Origin: Bog-473 sp963840245
GTDB lineage: Bacteria > Actinomycetota > Acidimicrobiia > Acidimicrobiales > RAAP-2
Reading direction: 5' to 3'
DNA: 64,000 bases
NCBI GenBank assembly: GCA_963840245.1
Contig: CAWIYI010000010.1
Span: forward strand, 1-64,000
Shown here one piece after another: positions 47,098 through 57,212 of the stretch. The notes below the pieces were generated by a model, which was given only the letters and a program-made list of their open reading frames with translations, had not been told where the DNA came from and did not search any database. Within the stretch, counting starts at the first letter, position 1. Each line of letters begins with the position of its first letter. The position numbers and the translations under genes are program-made.

Positions 47098-47874
47098 TCA
47101 GACCACCTTCAACTGCTCGAGGAAGGCCACGACACGCTGCGCGCCGTCGCCCTCGTCCACCACGATCTCTCCCGCCCCGCGCGCCTCGGCATCGGACACG
47201 TCGGTGATCTCCTGCCCGGCGCCGGCCGCGCCCACCTGTGACGGGTCGATCCCGAGGTCGGCCACCGTCAGGTTGTCGACCGGCTTGGACTTGGCCGCCA
47301 TGATCCCCTTGAAGGAGGGGTAGCGGGGCTCGACCACGCCGGCCGTGACCGTGACCAGGGCGGGCAGCGGGACCACGACGTCGTCGTAGCCCGCCTCCGT
47401 CTGGCGCTCGACGTTGACCGAGCCGCCGTCGACGGCGATCGCCTTGGCGAAGGTCACCGACGGCAGCCCCATGAGCTCGGCCACCTGGACGGGCAGGGTG
47501 CCGGTGTAGCCGTCCGTGGACTCGGTCGCCATGACCACCAGGTCGGGGTTGGCCCGGCCGATCGCCGCGGCCAGCACCCGGGCCGTGCCGAGGGCGTCGC
47601 TGCCGGCCAGCGCGTCGTCACTGACGAGGATGGCCTTGGCCGCCCCCATGGCGAGGCCGGTCCGCAGGCCCGAGGTCTCGCCGCCCGGAGCCATGGAGAC
47701 GAGCGTGACCTCGTCGCCCTCGCCCGAGGCGAGCTGCAGAGCCATCTCGACCCCGTAGTTGTCCGAGTCGTCCATGATGAGCTTGCCGGACCGATCGAGG
47801 GTGTTGGTTCCCGGATTCAGCCCACCGGGGGCGGCCGGATCGGGGATCTGCTTGACGCACACGACGACGTTCAT
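47098..47874 (-). CDS. etfB: Electron transfer flavoprotein beta subunit
   Basis: 258 residues. MNVVVCVKQIPDPAAPGG start, DNYGVEMALQLA, ATESTDGYTGTLPVQVAELMGLP (AMP-binding loop) and VEPRYPSFKGIMAAKSKPV near the C-terminus, all ETF-beta hallmarks. It binds AMP and pairs with EtfA. ATG 47874 fits the family N-terminus; the open frame extends 13 codons upstream. Confidence 0.95.
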   Translation of the reverse strand: MNVVVCVKQIPDPAAPGGLNPGTNTLDRSGKLIMDDSDNYGVEMALQLASGEGDEVTLVSMAPGGETSGLRTGLAMGAAKAILVSDDALAGSDALGTARVLAAAIGRANPDLVVMATESTDGYTGTLPVQVAELMGLPSVTFAKAIAVDGGSVNVERQTEAGYDDVVVPLPALVTVTAGVVEPRYPSFKGIMAAKSKPVDNLTVADLGIDPSQVGAAGAGQEITDVSDAEARGAGEIVVDEGDGAQRVVAFLEQLKVV

Positions 47875-47967
47875 GGCCGACCATCTTTGTGGACCAGAGC
47901 CGTCCCCCGCCATTCGGCCGGGTGACGAGCCCTTTTTCGGGTCCGGGTCCCCCGTTCTGGGGGTCGC

Positions 47968-48696
47968 TCAACCGACGCCGTCGCCGACGCCGTCAACGAC
48001 GCCGACGTCCGGCCCTGCGCCCGCTGCGGCCAGGGCGTCGCCGAGCCGATCCGTGATCACGGTGTCGACCCCCAGCGCCACCATGGCCTGCAGGTCCTCG
48101 GGGGCGTTGACCGTCCACACGTTGACCGCCAGGCCCATCGCGTGGGCGCGCTCGACCAACTCCCGGTCCACCGACATGAAGAAGGGATGGACGGCTCTGA
48201 ACCCGGCGGCCGCCACCTCGGCCAGGGCGGCCTCCACCTCGGCGGCGAAGCCCCACAACGCGCCGATGGCCAGGCGGCCGTCGGCGGCCTGGACGGCGCG
48301 CAGCGTCGCCATCTCGAAGGACGACACGAGGACCCGACTCGTCCAGCCGGCCTCCTCGATGGCCGCGGCGGCCAGTGCCGCCACGGCCTCCCCCGGGTCC
48401 CATCCCGGGTCCTGGGGGGCGTTCTTGATCTCGACATTGACCACCATGCCTTCGCAGACCGCCAGCACGTCGGCCAGCAGGGGAACGTGGGAGGGGAGAT
48501 CGGCCACGACGAGGTCGGCCACCACGCCGACGCCGGGGATCTCCGCATCGTGGTGGACCGCCAGTGCCCCGTCGGCCGTCAGGCGCACGTCGAGCTCGAC
48601 CCCGTCGGCACCGAGCCGCCGCGCCTCCGCGAACGCGTCGAGGGTGTTCTCGGTGAACCCTTCTGTGCAACCCCTATGGGCATAGACGGCGGTCAC
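47968..48696 (-). CDS. Glycerophosphodiester phosphodiesterase
   Basis: 242 residues. GDPD TIM barrel: VYAHRGCTEGFTENTLDAFAEA with catalytic HRG and ENT, GVELDVRLTADGALAVHHDAEI with metal Glu/Asp and second His, VVNVEIKN, then AVNVWTVN and a final DTVITDRLG. Cleaves glycerophosphodiesters to glycerol-3-phosphate and alcohol. No signal peptide, so cytoplasmic. The C-terminus ends in a Gly/Val/Asp repeat from a simple DNA repeat. GTG start. Confidence 0.9.
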   Translation of the reverse strand: MTAVYAHRGCTEGFTENTLDAFAEARRLGADGVELDVRLTADGALAVHHDAEIPGVGVVADLVVADLPSHVPLLADVLAVCEGMVVNVEIKNAPQDPGWDPGEAVAALAAAAIEEAGWTSRVLVSSFEMATLRAVQAADGRLAIGALWGFAAEVEAALAEVAAAGFRAVHPFFMSVDRELVERAHAMGLAVNVWTVNAPEDLQAMVALGVDTVITDRLGDALAAAGAGPDVGVVDGVGDGVG

Positions 48697-48793
48697 CGGA
48701 CCCGTGTCACCTCCTCGTCACGATTCCACCGCCAGGGGGGCCGAATTTTCACGAAAAACTCCTTGCCTGGCTCCCGACGGACCATTACCCTTC

Positions 48794-48823
48794 TGTCCGT
48801 TAACCCGCTTTTCACGACGGACA
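48794..48823. promoter_or_regulatory. Inverted repeat upstream of whiB1
   Basis: Perfect 7-bp arms TGTCCGT / ACGGACA separated by 16 bases, 18 bases before the CRP-type operator. May be a second regulator site or a transcript hairpin. Confidence 0.45.
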
Positions 48824-48840
48824 CCATCTGGGTCCGATCA

Positions 48841-48856
48841 TGTGAAAAGGATCACA
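48841..48856. promoter_or_regulatory. Perfect CRP/GlxR-type operator
   Basis: TGTGA-AAAGGA-TCACA, an exact match to the CRP-family consensus TGTGA-N6-TCACA, centred 30 bases before the whiB1 start codon. In Mycobacterium tuberculosis whiB1 is controlled by the CRP homologue Rv3676. Confidence 0.75.
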
Positions 48857-48878
48857 ATGCTGGTGGAGGCACATTCCG

Positions 48879-49178
48879 ATGGCGCTCATGTGGAACCGGA
48901 CTGTCGACTGGGACACGGACGACTGGCGGCGCTCTGCCGCCTGCCGCAATACCGAACCGGACCTCTTCTTCCCTGTCGGCACGACCGGACCGGCCGTCGA
49001 CCAGATCGAGGCGGCCAAGCGCGTCTGCCACGCCTGCGACGCGCTCGAGCCCTGCCTCGATTTCGCGCTGGCCACCAACCAGGAGTCAGGCGTCTGGGGT
49101 GGCACGTCCGAGGAAGAGCGCCGCAAGCTGCGCAAGGCGTGGCTGGCCGCACGGCGCTCGCAGCGCGTCGCCATCTGA
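48879..49178 (+). CDS. whiB1: WhiB family iron-sulfur regulator, WhiB1-like
   Basis: 99 residues. Four cluster ligands: Cys22, then Cys50-x2-Cys53-x5-Cys59. The core DLFFPVGTTGPAVDQIEAAK and SGVWGGTSEEERRKLRK closely resemble mycobacterial WhiB1, including the FFPVG block and GVWGG turn. WhiB proteins bind a 4Fe-4S cluster, sigma factor SigA and DNA; WhiB1 is an NO-sensitive essential regulator in mycobacteria. ATG 48879 has GGAGG nine bases upstream. Followed convergently by the PdtaS-like kinase, as in M. tuberculosis (Rv3219/Rv3220c). Confidence 0.93.
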   Translation: MALMWNRTVDWDTDDWRRSAACRNTEPDLFFPVGTTGPAVDQIEAAKRVCHACDALEPCLDFALATNQESGVWGGTSEEERRKLRKAWLAARRSQRVAI

Positions 49179-49212
49179 GTCCGGCGCGGCACCGCCGCGC
49201 GCACCACGTCGC

Positions 49213-50792
49213 TCACCGCGGCGCGCGCACCGGCACCGAGATCGCCACGCGGGTGCCGCCCCCGTCGGACGCCGGCAGCTCCTTCATGGAGATCGTTCCC
49301 TCCAGCTGACTGACGACGAGGTCGCGCACGATCGAAAGGCCGAGGCTCGACGTGCGCTCGATGTCGAACCCCTCTGGCAACCCGAGCCCGTCGTCGCGCA
49401 CCTCGACCAGGAGCGCCGACTCCTCGTTGGACAGTGTCAGGTCGACATGGCCCACCGGCGCGTAGCCCGCGGCGCCGCCCGCTCCCTCCAGCCCGGCGGC
49501 GCCGTCCTGGCCGCCGGCGTTCTCAGGGTCGAAGGCGTGCTCGACCGCGTTCTGCAACAGCTCGGCCACCGTGACTGCCAGCGGGGTGGCGACGTCGGCT
49601 GACACCTCGCCCAGGTCCCCGTGCACCGAGATCACGATGGGTTGTGACGACACCACCGAGTCCTCCGCCATCAGCACCAGCGAGCTGACGATCTCGGCGA
49701 ACGGCACCTGATCGCTCGGATCACGCGACAGGATCTCGTGCACCAGCGCGATGGAGCGCACCCGCCGCTCGGCCTCGTGCAACGCCACCCGGGCGGCCCG
49801 ATCCCCGACCCGGCGCGCCTGGAGGCTCAAGAGCGACGAGATCGTCTGCAGGTTGTTCTTGACCCGGTGGTGCACCTCGCGGATGGCGGCGTCCTTGGAG
49901 AGCAGCAGCCGGTCGAGACGCCGCACGTCGGTGACGTCGCGCAGCAGGATCATCGCCCCGGTGACCACGCCGTGCGAGAGCAACGGGATGCAGTGGACGA
50001 GGACGATGACGTCGGGGCGGCGCTCGACCTCCTCGACCACGGGCCGCCCGGTGGCGAGCGCCCACTCGACGGCGGACTCCTCGATGTCGAGGTCCCCGAA
50101 GCGGCGCCCCTCGGGCTGCGTGTAGATCCCCATCCGGTGGAAGGCGTTCATGGCGTTGGGCGACGCGAACTCGACCCTCCCGTCGGCGTCGACCACCACG
50201 ACGCCATCGCCGACGCGGGGGACTCCTCGGTGCCGACGTCCTCGTCGGGGAACGGGAAGGCTGACTGGGCCACCATGTCGGCGAGCCGCTCGAACAGGTC
50301 GAGGTAGGTCCGCTCGTACATGCTCGTCGGGCCCTTGAGCGGGGCCAGCGAGACGCGCAGGAGCGCCGCGATGATGCGGCCGTCGAAACGGACGGGGATG
50401 TTCTCGACCGGAACCTGCTCGCCCAGGATCGGGTGGTGGATGTTGCCCCGCACGATCTCGCCCGAGTGCACGCACCGGGCCACCAGCGTCCACTGCGACT
50501 CGTTCACCGTCTGGCCGACCAGGTCCTGGTCGACCAGCGTGGGCCGGTTGTTGGGGCGCATCTGGCCGAGCACGACCAGCTCGGGGTCCTCAGTGGCCGG
50601 CTCCATCCCTGTCTCGTCCGGGCTCGGCGCGGTGCCGCTGCTCCGGTCGGCGTGCACCGGGACCAGGAGGAGCAGGTCGGAGAAGGAGAGGTCGGCCAGG
50701 ACGCTCCAGCTCCCGAGCAGCCGCTGGAGGTGCTCGAGCTCCTCGGGCTTGAGGTCGGTGTGGCTCAGGGCCAGCTCGGCGGGCGTCGGCAT
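49213..50792 (-). CDS. PdtaS-like sensor histidine kinase, frame broken
   Basis: About 525 residues across a break at about 50215-50225 in a CCCCC run. N-terminal GAF-like part (DLKPEELEHLQRLLGSWSVLADLSFSDLLLL, GQMRPNNRPTLVDQDLVGQ), PAS domain (GDGVVVVDADGRVEFASPNAMNAFHRMGI), then HisKA_2 with phospho-acceptor His in IREVHHRVKNNLQTISSLLSLQ and an HATPase (VTVAELLQNAVEHAF, DDGLGLPEGFDIERTSSLGLSIV). Strongly like mycobacterial PdtaS (Rv3220c), which phosphorylates the ANTAR RNA-binding regulator PdtaR; no membrane segment. No pdtaR in the window. ATG overlaps the upstream PHP stop by one base. Confidence 0.9.
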
Positions 50793-51697
50793 CAGGCCCC
50801 CGCCCCCGACCGCCCCGACACCGACACCGAAACCGGCACCGGGTAGGCGGCGCGCCCCCGGTACCCCTGCAGGGCGTCCGCTCCCGCCGCGGCCAGGACG
50901 GCCCGCAGATCGTCGGCGCGGTCGGCCACGTGCTCGAGCCGGTGGGCGTCCGAGGCCGTGGTGAGCGGCACCCCCCGGGCCACGAAGCGCTCGAGCAGCC
51001 CGAGAGCCGGATACTGCTCCCCGATGGGCTTGCGCCAGCCGGCGGAACTGACCTCGGCCGCCATGCCCGACGCCACGGCCGCCTCGGCGATCCGGTCCCA
51101 CCACTCGACCGGCGCCGCGGGCACGTGGCCCGCCACCTTGATCAGGTCCGGGTGGGCCAGGACGTCACAGGCGCCCGACGCCGCCAGCTCCTCCAACGCC
51201 CGGGTGTACGCCTCCCAGCAGTCGTCGACCCGCCGGGCCGACCACTCGCCGATGGACACGGGGTCGTCGAGATCGTCGAAGCGCCACCCGCCCACCCAGT
51301 GCACCGAACCGAGCAGGACGTCGAAGGGATAGCCGGCCAGCAGGTCGGCCACCGCGTCCATGCGGCCCTCGTAGTAGTCGACCTCCAGCCCGATGACCAC
51401 GGGCAGGCCGGCCTCCTTGGCCGCCAGGGCGCACTCCACGTAGGCGTCGAGGTCCGCGGTGGCGTGGAACTTCCAGTACGCGGCCATGGACTCGGCCAAC
51501 GCCGGCGGGACGCGCTCGTCGTCCCAGAAGCCGCCGACCAACGCGTCGGCCTGGCGGAAGCGGAAGAGGTGCTCGGTCACCGCCAGCTCGCTCACCCCGA
51601 CGTCCTGGGCCCGGGCGCAGTACTCGGCCAGCTGCTCCAGCCGGAGCGGCGTCTCGTGCTCCGAGTGGGGCCAGAGATGGAGGTGGTAGTCGAGCAC
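50792..51697 (-). CDS. PHP-domain phosphatase (HisK-like)
   Basis: 301 residues. PHP metal-site motifs in order: DYHLHLWPHSE, VTEH, GLEVDYYEG, LLGSVHW, LAHPDLIK and TTASDAHRLEH. Closest to histidinol-phosphatase-type (HisK) PHP proteins, hydrolysing phosphate monoesters with a trinuclear metal centre; whether the substrate is histidinol phosphate is not shown by context. Coupled with the PdtaS-like gene (TGATG overlap). Confidence 0.85.
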   Translation of the reverse strand: MLDYHLHLWPHSEHETPLRLEQLAEYCARAQDVGVSELAVTEHLFRFRQADALVGGFWDDERVPPALAESMAAYWKFHATADLDAYVECALAAKEAGLPVVIGLEVDYYEGRMDAVADLLAGYPFDVLLGSVHWVGGWRFDDLDDPVSIGEWSARRVDDCWEAYTRALEELAASGACDVLAHPDLIKVAGHVPAAPVEWWDRIAEAAVASGMAAEVSSAGWRKPIGEQYPALGLLERFVARGVPLTTASDAHRLEHVADRADDLRAVLAAAGADALQGYRGRAAYPVPVSVSVSGRSGAGA

Positions 51698-51721
51698 GGC
51701 GGCCGTTCCCAGTCCGCCCGG

Positions 51722-52369
51722 TCAGTCGGCCCGGCGGATCAAGGTGACGCCGTCCCTGATGGTGGTGAGCACGCAGACGACGCGGGGGTCGTTGACCACC
51801 TTGTCGTTGAAGGCGCGCAGGGCCCGGGCCCCCTGGTGCGGGTTCTTCTCCGACGCCAGGACGCCGCCGGCCTGCAGCGTGTTGTCGACGACGATCAGCC
51901 CGTGGCCGGCCAGCTTGGGCAACACGGCCTCGAAGTACGCGTCGTAGGAGACCTTGTCCGCGTCGATGAACACGAGGTCGAACGGTCCCTGCAGCTCCTC
52001 GAGGGAGCGCAGCGCCGGGCCCTCGATCACGCTCACGTGGCTCTCGAGCCCGGCGGCGGCGATGTTGCCGCGCGCCACCTGGGCGTGGTGCGGGTCGACC
52101 TCGAGCGAGATGATGGAGCCGTCCTTGCCGAGGCCCGCCGCCATGGCCATGGCCGAGTAGCCGGTGAAGGTGCCGATCTCGAGGACGCTGGTCGCCTGGG
52201 TGGCGAACACCAGCAGCTCGAGGAACCGGCCCTCCTGGCGCCCGACCATCATCCCCCAGGCGGCGAAACCCTCCCTGGTGGAGGCGTCCACCGACGCCAG
52301 GTGGCCCGGGGGCGCCGTCGTGTGGGCGTCTGCGTACTCCTGGGCCTCGGGATCGATCAGTTGGGCCAT
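51722..52369 (-). CDS. Class I O-methyltransferase (Methyltransf_3)
   Basis: 215 residues, catechol-O-methyltransferase-like. SAM motif VLEIGTFTGYSAMAMAAGLG, acidic EVDPHHAQVARGNIAAAG, metal-binding FDLVFIDADKVSYDAYFE and VVDNTLQAGGV. Acts on a catechol or other diol-like acceptor with Mg2+. ATG 52369 lies seven bases after TACCAT (leaderless). Downstream of the ArsA genes on the same strand. Confidence 0.9.
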   Translation of the reverse strand: MAQLIDPEAQEYADAHTTAPPGHLASVDASTREGFAAWGMMVGRQEGRFLELLVFATQATSVLEIGTFTGYSAMAMAAGLGKDGSIISLEVDPHHAQVARGNIAAAGLESHVSVIEGPALRSLEELQGPFDLVFIDADKVSYDAYFEAVLPKLAGHGLIVVDNTLQAGGVLASEKNPHQGARALRAFNDKVVNDPRVVCVLTTIRDGVTLIRRAD

Positions 52370-52399
52370 GCCACCGATGGTAGGCGCCGCCCGACCCGC

Positions 52400-53556
<1,157 letters not shown>

Positions 53557-53560
<4 letters not shown>

Positions 53561-54513
53561 AGTCCCAGCTCCTCGCCGAGCGCGTGGGCCACCTGGCGCG
53601 TGGTCCGGGCGCCGAAGCTGCGCGCGAACAGATAGGGCAGCAGAAGGACGGGCAGGTCCTCGGACAGCCCGGCCTGGAGCCGCTGCAGGTGGGCCGAGCG
53701 CGTGCGCCGGAGCGTGACGGCGAGGCGGGCCGCCTCGAGCACCGGTGCGACGTTGTCGCCGGCTCGCTCCGACAACGTGCGCTCGGCGTCCGGGGAGCGC
53801 AACTGCTCGAAGATCTCCTCCTCGCGCTGGCCGAAGAGCTCGGGGAGGACGCGGTTGACCACCACGGCCGACATGCGCACCGTGGTCTCCTCGCGCACCC
53901 GCTTCTCGAGCTCGAGGGTCTCGTTGACCGGCATCTCCTCGGGCGTGCACACCGCGACCAGTCCCGTCTGGTGCGGGTCCGAGAGGATGTCGAGCATCCA
54001 GTCGGTCTGGCTGCGGATCAGCCCGACCTTGACCAGGTCGTTGATGGCCTGGGGTGCGGCGAGCTGGCCGATGATGTGGCCGCTGGCCGGGGCGTCCACC
54101 ACCACGAGGTCGTAGTGGGACTCTCGCACCTCCCAGCAGAATTTGCCCACGGTGAGGATCTCCCGCACCCCCGGCGCCGCCGTGGCCACGAAGTCGAACG
54201 CCTTGGCCAGCGGCCCGATCCGGCCGACCACCGGGATGCGCAGATGCAGCTTGAGGTACTCGCGCAGCGAGGCCTCGGTGTCCATCGACATGGACCAGAC
54301 GCCGGGGGCGATCTCCCGCGGCGTGAAGTCGGTGGGGGGCGCCTCGAAGAGCGACGTCACGTCGCCCTTGGCGTCGACCTCGCACACCAGGACGCGCTTG
54401 CCGTGCTCGGCGGCCAGCTGGGCCAGGCCCGCCGCGACCGTCGTCTTGCCCACCCCGCCCTTGCCGGTGACGAACACCAGCCGCAGGTCCAACAGGTCGG
54501 GTGCTCCGCTCAC
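53557..54513 (-). CDS. ArsA/Get3-family ATPase, first subunit
   Basis: 318 residues. Canonical deviant Walker A with signature Lys18 (VTGKGGVGKTT), VCEVDAKGDVTSLF, switch II YDLVVVDAPASGHIIGQLAAP and VVVNRVLP. Resembles Rv3679 (BagA). Forms with the next gene an asymmetric ATPase pair. GTG 54513 is chosen because the upstream part of the open frame overlaps DUF3107. Genes DUF3107-arsA1-arsA2 are spaced 34 and -4 bases: one operon. Confidence 0.88.
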
Positions 54514-54547
54514 CGCCCCCGTGCCTGTCCCGCCGCCACTCCGGTCC

Positions 54548-54784
54548 TCAGGGGGCGCCGAACCCGACGCGGCGATCGCCCGAGGGCGCGCCCACTTCGA
54601 CGTAGGCGACCTTGACCACGGGAATACCAACCCGGCGGCCCTTGCGGTCGGTCAGCCAGAGGACCCCGTCGCCCGTCTTGAGCAGCTTCTCGATGTCGGC
54701 GACCACCTTGTCGCGATCGGCATCGTCGGGCATCTCCACTTCGAGTTCCTTGGGGGTGTGGGTGATGCCGATGCGCACGTCCAC
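54548..54784 (-). CDS. DUF3107 family protein
   Basis: 78 residues. MDVRIGITHTPKELEVEMPDDADRDK and the closing VPVVKVAYVEVG-type strand define DUF3107, a small actinobacterial ATP-binding-protein-annotated family with no proven role. RBS GAGGAG before the GTG start. First gene of the ArsA operon, which suggests it is an accessory to that ATPase pair (inference). Confidence 0.85.
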   Translation of the reverse strand: MDVRIGITHTPKELEVEMPDDADRDKVVADIEKLLKTGDGVLWLTDRKGRRVGIPVVKVAYVEVGAPSGDRRVGFGAP

Positions 54785-54965
54785 CTGGTCTCACTCTCCT
54801 CACGACCTCGCTGAGGGTTCGAGGCCACTTGGACGTTACAGCGACGCGGCAGACTGCTGGACATGCAGGACCCGCCCACGTCCGCCGAGACCGAGCGCAG
54901 TGCCCGTTGGGCAGCGACGATGGCCGGCTACTCCGGGCCCGTGCGCCTGGCCCACGCCGACTCAC

Positions 54966-56063
54966 ATGCCCGCATCGGGCCGGCCCCGGGGTCGGATCGG
55001 AGTCGGAGTCGTCCCGGCGAACCAGACCCGAACGGCCCTGCCGAGGGGGCGGGAAGAGCGCCGGGAGCTCGAGGACTCGCTCCTGGCCCCCGGCGCCACG
55101 CGTTCCTCGGACACCGGCGACCGGGCCGAGCCCGAGCCGCCGGATGCCTGGCGCACCTGTTTCGAGCGTGACCGCGACCGCATCTTGCACGCCGCCTCGT
55201 TCCGCCGCCTGGCCGGCAAGACCCAGGTCTTCGTGTTCCCCCAGGACCACCAGCGCACCCGCCTGACCCACGCGCTCGAGGTCGCACAGGTCGCCACGGC
55301 GATCGCGCGGGCATGCCGCCTCAACGTGGCCCTCACCGAGGCCATCGCCCTCGGGCACGACTGCGGGCACGGGCCGGGCGGACATGCCAGCGAGGACGCG
55401 CTCGACCCCTACGTGCCCGGCGGGTTCGACCATGCACCGTGGGGGGCGCTCGTCTCCCTCGCCTCCCTCAACCTGTGCGCCGAGACCGTCGACGGCATCG
55501 CCAACCACAGCTGGTCGCGCCCGGCCCCGGCGACGCCCGAGGGCGAGGTGGTCAGCTGGGCCGACCGCATCGCGTACGTGTGTCACGACTGGGAGGACGC
55601 GGTCCTGTCCGGCATCGTGGCGCCGCACCAGTTGCCGCCGGCCGTCCGCGCCCGGTGCGGGGAGCGGCGCAGCGCGCAGCTGGGCGCCTTCATCACCGGC
55701 GTGGTCTCGGCTTCCCTGCGCACCGGCCAGATCGGGATGGAGGAGGAGGAAGCTGAGGCGCTCGCCGCGTTCCGGGCCTGCAACTACGAACGCATCTACC
55801 TGCGCGACGCCTCGCTGCGGCAGGGCGAGGCGGTGATCAGCGTGCTGCGCGCCCTGGTCGAGCACTTCGCCGACCGGCCCCACCTGATCACCGAGCACTC
55901 CTCGGCCCCGCAGGCGTCGGCCGACGTGATCGCCGGCAGCGGAGAGGCGGTGCGGGCCGGCGTCACCTATGTGGCGGGCATGACCGACCGGTTCGCCTTC
56001 CGCCAGGCCGTGGCGCTGCTCGGCTGGGACCCGGCCAAGCTGCCCGCCGGCGTCGACAGCTGA
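54966..56063 (+). CDS. dgt: dGTPase-like HD-domain dNTP triphosphohydrolase
   Basis: About 365 residues. HD-domain markers: FERDRDRILHAASFRRLAGKTQVF, RTRLTHALEVAQVATAI, ALGHDCGHGPGGHASEDAL and GIANHSWSRP. Slightly divergent from canonical HDxGHxPFGHxGE (Phe to Gly). Removes triphosphate from dGTP or other dNTPs, tuning dNTP pools. Start ATG 54966 gives the normal approach RELEDSLLAPGATRSSD; the upstream region has no family similarity, and the exact start is uncertain. Confidence 0.88.
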   Translation: MPASGRPRGRIGVGVVPANQTRTALPRGREERRELEDSLLAPGATRSSDTGDRAEPEPPDAWRTCFERDRDRILHAASFRRLAGKTQVFVFPQDHQRTRLTHALEVAQVATAIARACRLNVALTEAIALGHDCGHGPGGHASEDALDPYVPGGFDHAPWGALVSLASLNLCAETVDGIANHSWSRPAPATPEGEVVSWADRIAYVCHDWEDAVLSGIVAPHQLPPAVRARCGERRSAQLGAFITGVVSASLRTGQIGMEEEEAEALAAFRACNYERIYLRDASLRQGEAVISVLRALVEHFADRPHLITEHSSAPQASADVIAGSGEAVRAGVTYVAGMTDRFAFRQAVALLGWDPAKLPAGVDS

Positions 56064-56071
56064 TCCCAGGA

Positions 56072-56095
56072 ACCGTCCGGCTCAGGCCGGACGGT
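56072..56095. terminator. Bidirectional terminator hairpin
   Basis: Perfect 10-bp stem ACCGTCCGGC / GCCGGACGGT with a TCAG loop, between the convergent dgt and enoyl-CoA hydratase genes. The loop contains the stop codon of the hydratase. Confidence 0.75.
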
Positions 56096-56918
56096 CGGGG
56101 AAGGCCGGCGGTCGCTTCTCGGTCAGCGCCGCCACGCCTTCGGCGAAGTCCGCGCTGCGCATCATCTCGGCCATCCGGGCGCCGGCGTCGCGCACCGACG
56201 ATGCCACGTCACCGTGCAGGTCGCGGTAGAGCTGCAGCTTGGTCGCGGCCAAAGAGGACGGCGCGACCTCCGTGGCGAGCCGCCCGGCGTACTCGTACGT
56301 GAAGGGCAGCAGCTCGTCGGCGGGCAGCACCCGGTTGACCAACCCGAGCTGCTCCGCCTCCTCGGCCAGCACGACCCGGCTCGAGAGCAACAGGTCGGCG
56401 GCCCGGGTGACGCCGATCAGACGGGGCAGCAACCACGACAGTCCGTACTCGGCGGGCAGGCCGAGGCGTCCGTGCGATGTGGTCAGCTTGGCGCCCCGCG
56501 CCGCGAAGCGCAGGTCGCAGTAACAGGCCAGCACGAACCCCACGCCGGCGGCCGGCCCGTTGACCGCGGCGATGATCGGCTTGGGGATGCCGAAGTGGTA
56601 CGCGAAGTCGGCATCGAACTCGGGGCGGACGCCGTAGCCCGGCATGGCCACGTCGTCACCCAGCCCGGCGTCGTACGCACCGCGCTCGACGTGGCCCTCG
56701 AGAGCTCGCGCGTCGGCACCGGCGCAGAAGCCCCGGCCTGAGCCGGTGACGACGATGACCCTGACCCCGGGGTCCGTGGCGGCGCGCTCGAGCAGCGCGC
56801 GGTATTCGGCGTGCATGCGTCCGGTCCATGCGTTGAGGCGATCGGGCCGGTGCAGGGTGACGGTGGCCACCCGGTCCCGCACTTCGAACCGGGTGACCTT
56901 CAGCTCGGCGAGCTCCAC
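56082..56918 (-). CDS. Enoyl-CoA hydratase/isomerase family protein
   Basis: 278 residues. Crotonase fold: TVTLHRPDRLNAW, oxyanion GSGRGFCAGADARAL, then AAVNGPAAGVGFVLACYCDLRFAA and GLPAEYGLSWLLPRLIG with a catalytic-type Glu in the family position. Acts in fatty-acid or aromatic-CoA degradation. GTG 56918 is preferred to the upstream in-frame ATG 56999, since the extra residues overlap the next gene in a different sense. Two bases after the ABM-like gene. Confidence 0.88.
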   Translation of the reverse strand: MELAELKVTRFEVRDRVATVTLHRPDRLNAWTGRMHAEYRALLERAATDPGVRVIVVTGSGRGFCAGADARALEGHVERGAYDAGLGDDVAMPGYGVRPEFDADFAYHFGIPKPIIAAVNGPAAGVGFVLACYCDLRFAARGAKLTTSHGRLGLPAEYGLSWLLPRLIGVTRAADLLLSSRVVLAEEAEQLGLVNRVLPADELLPFTYEYAGRLATEVAPSSLAATKLQLYRDLHGDVASSVRDAGARMAEMMRSADFAEGVAALTEKRPPAFPDRPA

Positions 56919-56919
56919 G

Positions 56920-57210
56920 TCAGTCCAGGGTGGCGTAACGGGCCAGGTGCAAGGTGCCGGCCTCGGCCGCATGCTCGAACTCGACCTGGAGCGGATCACC
57001 CTCGGCCACCCGCTGGAACGCGGCCGCCGCGTCGTCGGTGGCCCACAGGGTCACGACCAGCCAGTCGTCGCCGTGACGCGCCGTGGTGCGCCGCATGAAG
57101 CCGGGCTGGTTCGGCACGAGCTCGGTCTGCACGCGCCTGTCCACTGCGAGGAAGGACTCGTCGGAGACCCCCTCGGCCAGCCGGAACGTGGTGATCTCGA
57201 CGATCGACAC
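56920..57210 (-). CDS. Antibiotic biosynthesis monooxygenase-like (ABM/Dabb) small protein
   Basis: 96 residues with a ferredoxin-like barrel pattern: SIVEITTFRLAEGVSDESFLAVDRRVQTELV, then PGFMRRTTARHGDDWLVVTLWAT. Such dimers act as small oxygenases or binding proteins. Starts GTG two bases after the VOC gene and ends two bases before the enoyl-CoA hydratase, so all three are one operon. Confidence 0.7.
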   Translation of the reverse strand: MSIVEITTFRLAEGVSDESFLAVDRRVQTELVPNQPGFMRRTTARHGDDWLVVTLWATDDAAAAFQRVAEGDPLQVEFEHAAEAGTLHLARYATLD

Positions 57211-57212
57211 GG

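Noticed and set aside
47949..47963. Hairpin CCCCC-GTTCT-GGGGG after the GDPD gene
   Set aside because: Five-base stem with no T-run on the minus strand; too weak to call a terminator.
54863..55171. Small plus-strand gene at the dgt 5' end
   Set aside because: It overlaps the dNTPase in another frame and matches no family; its end is a shadow of the dNTPase.
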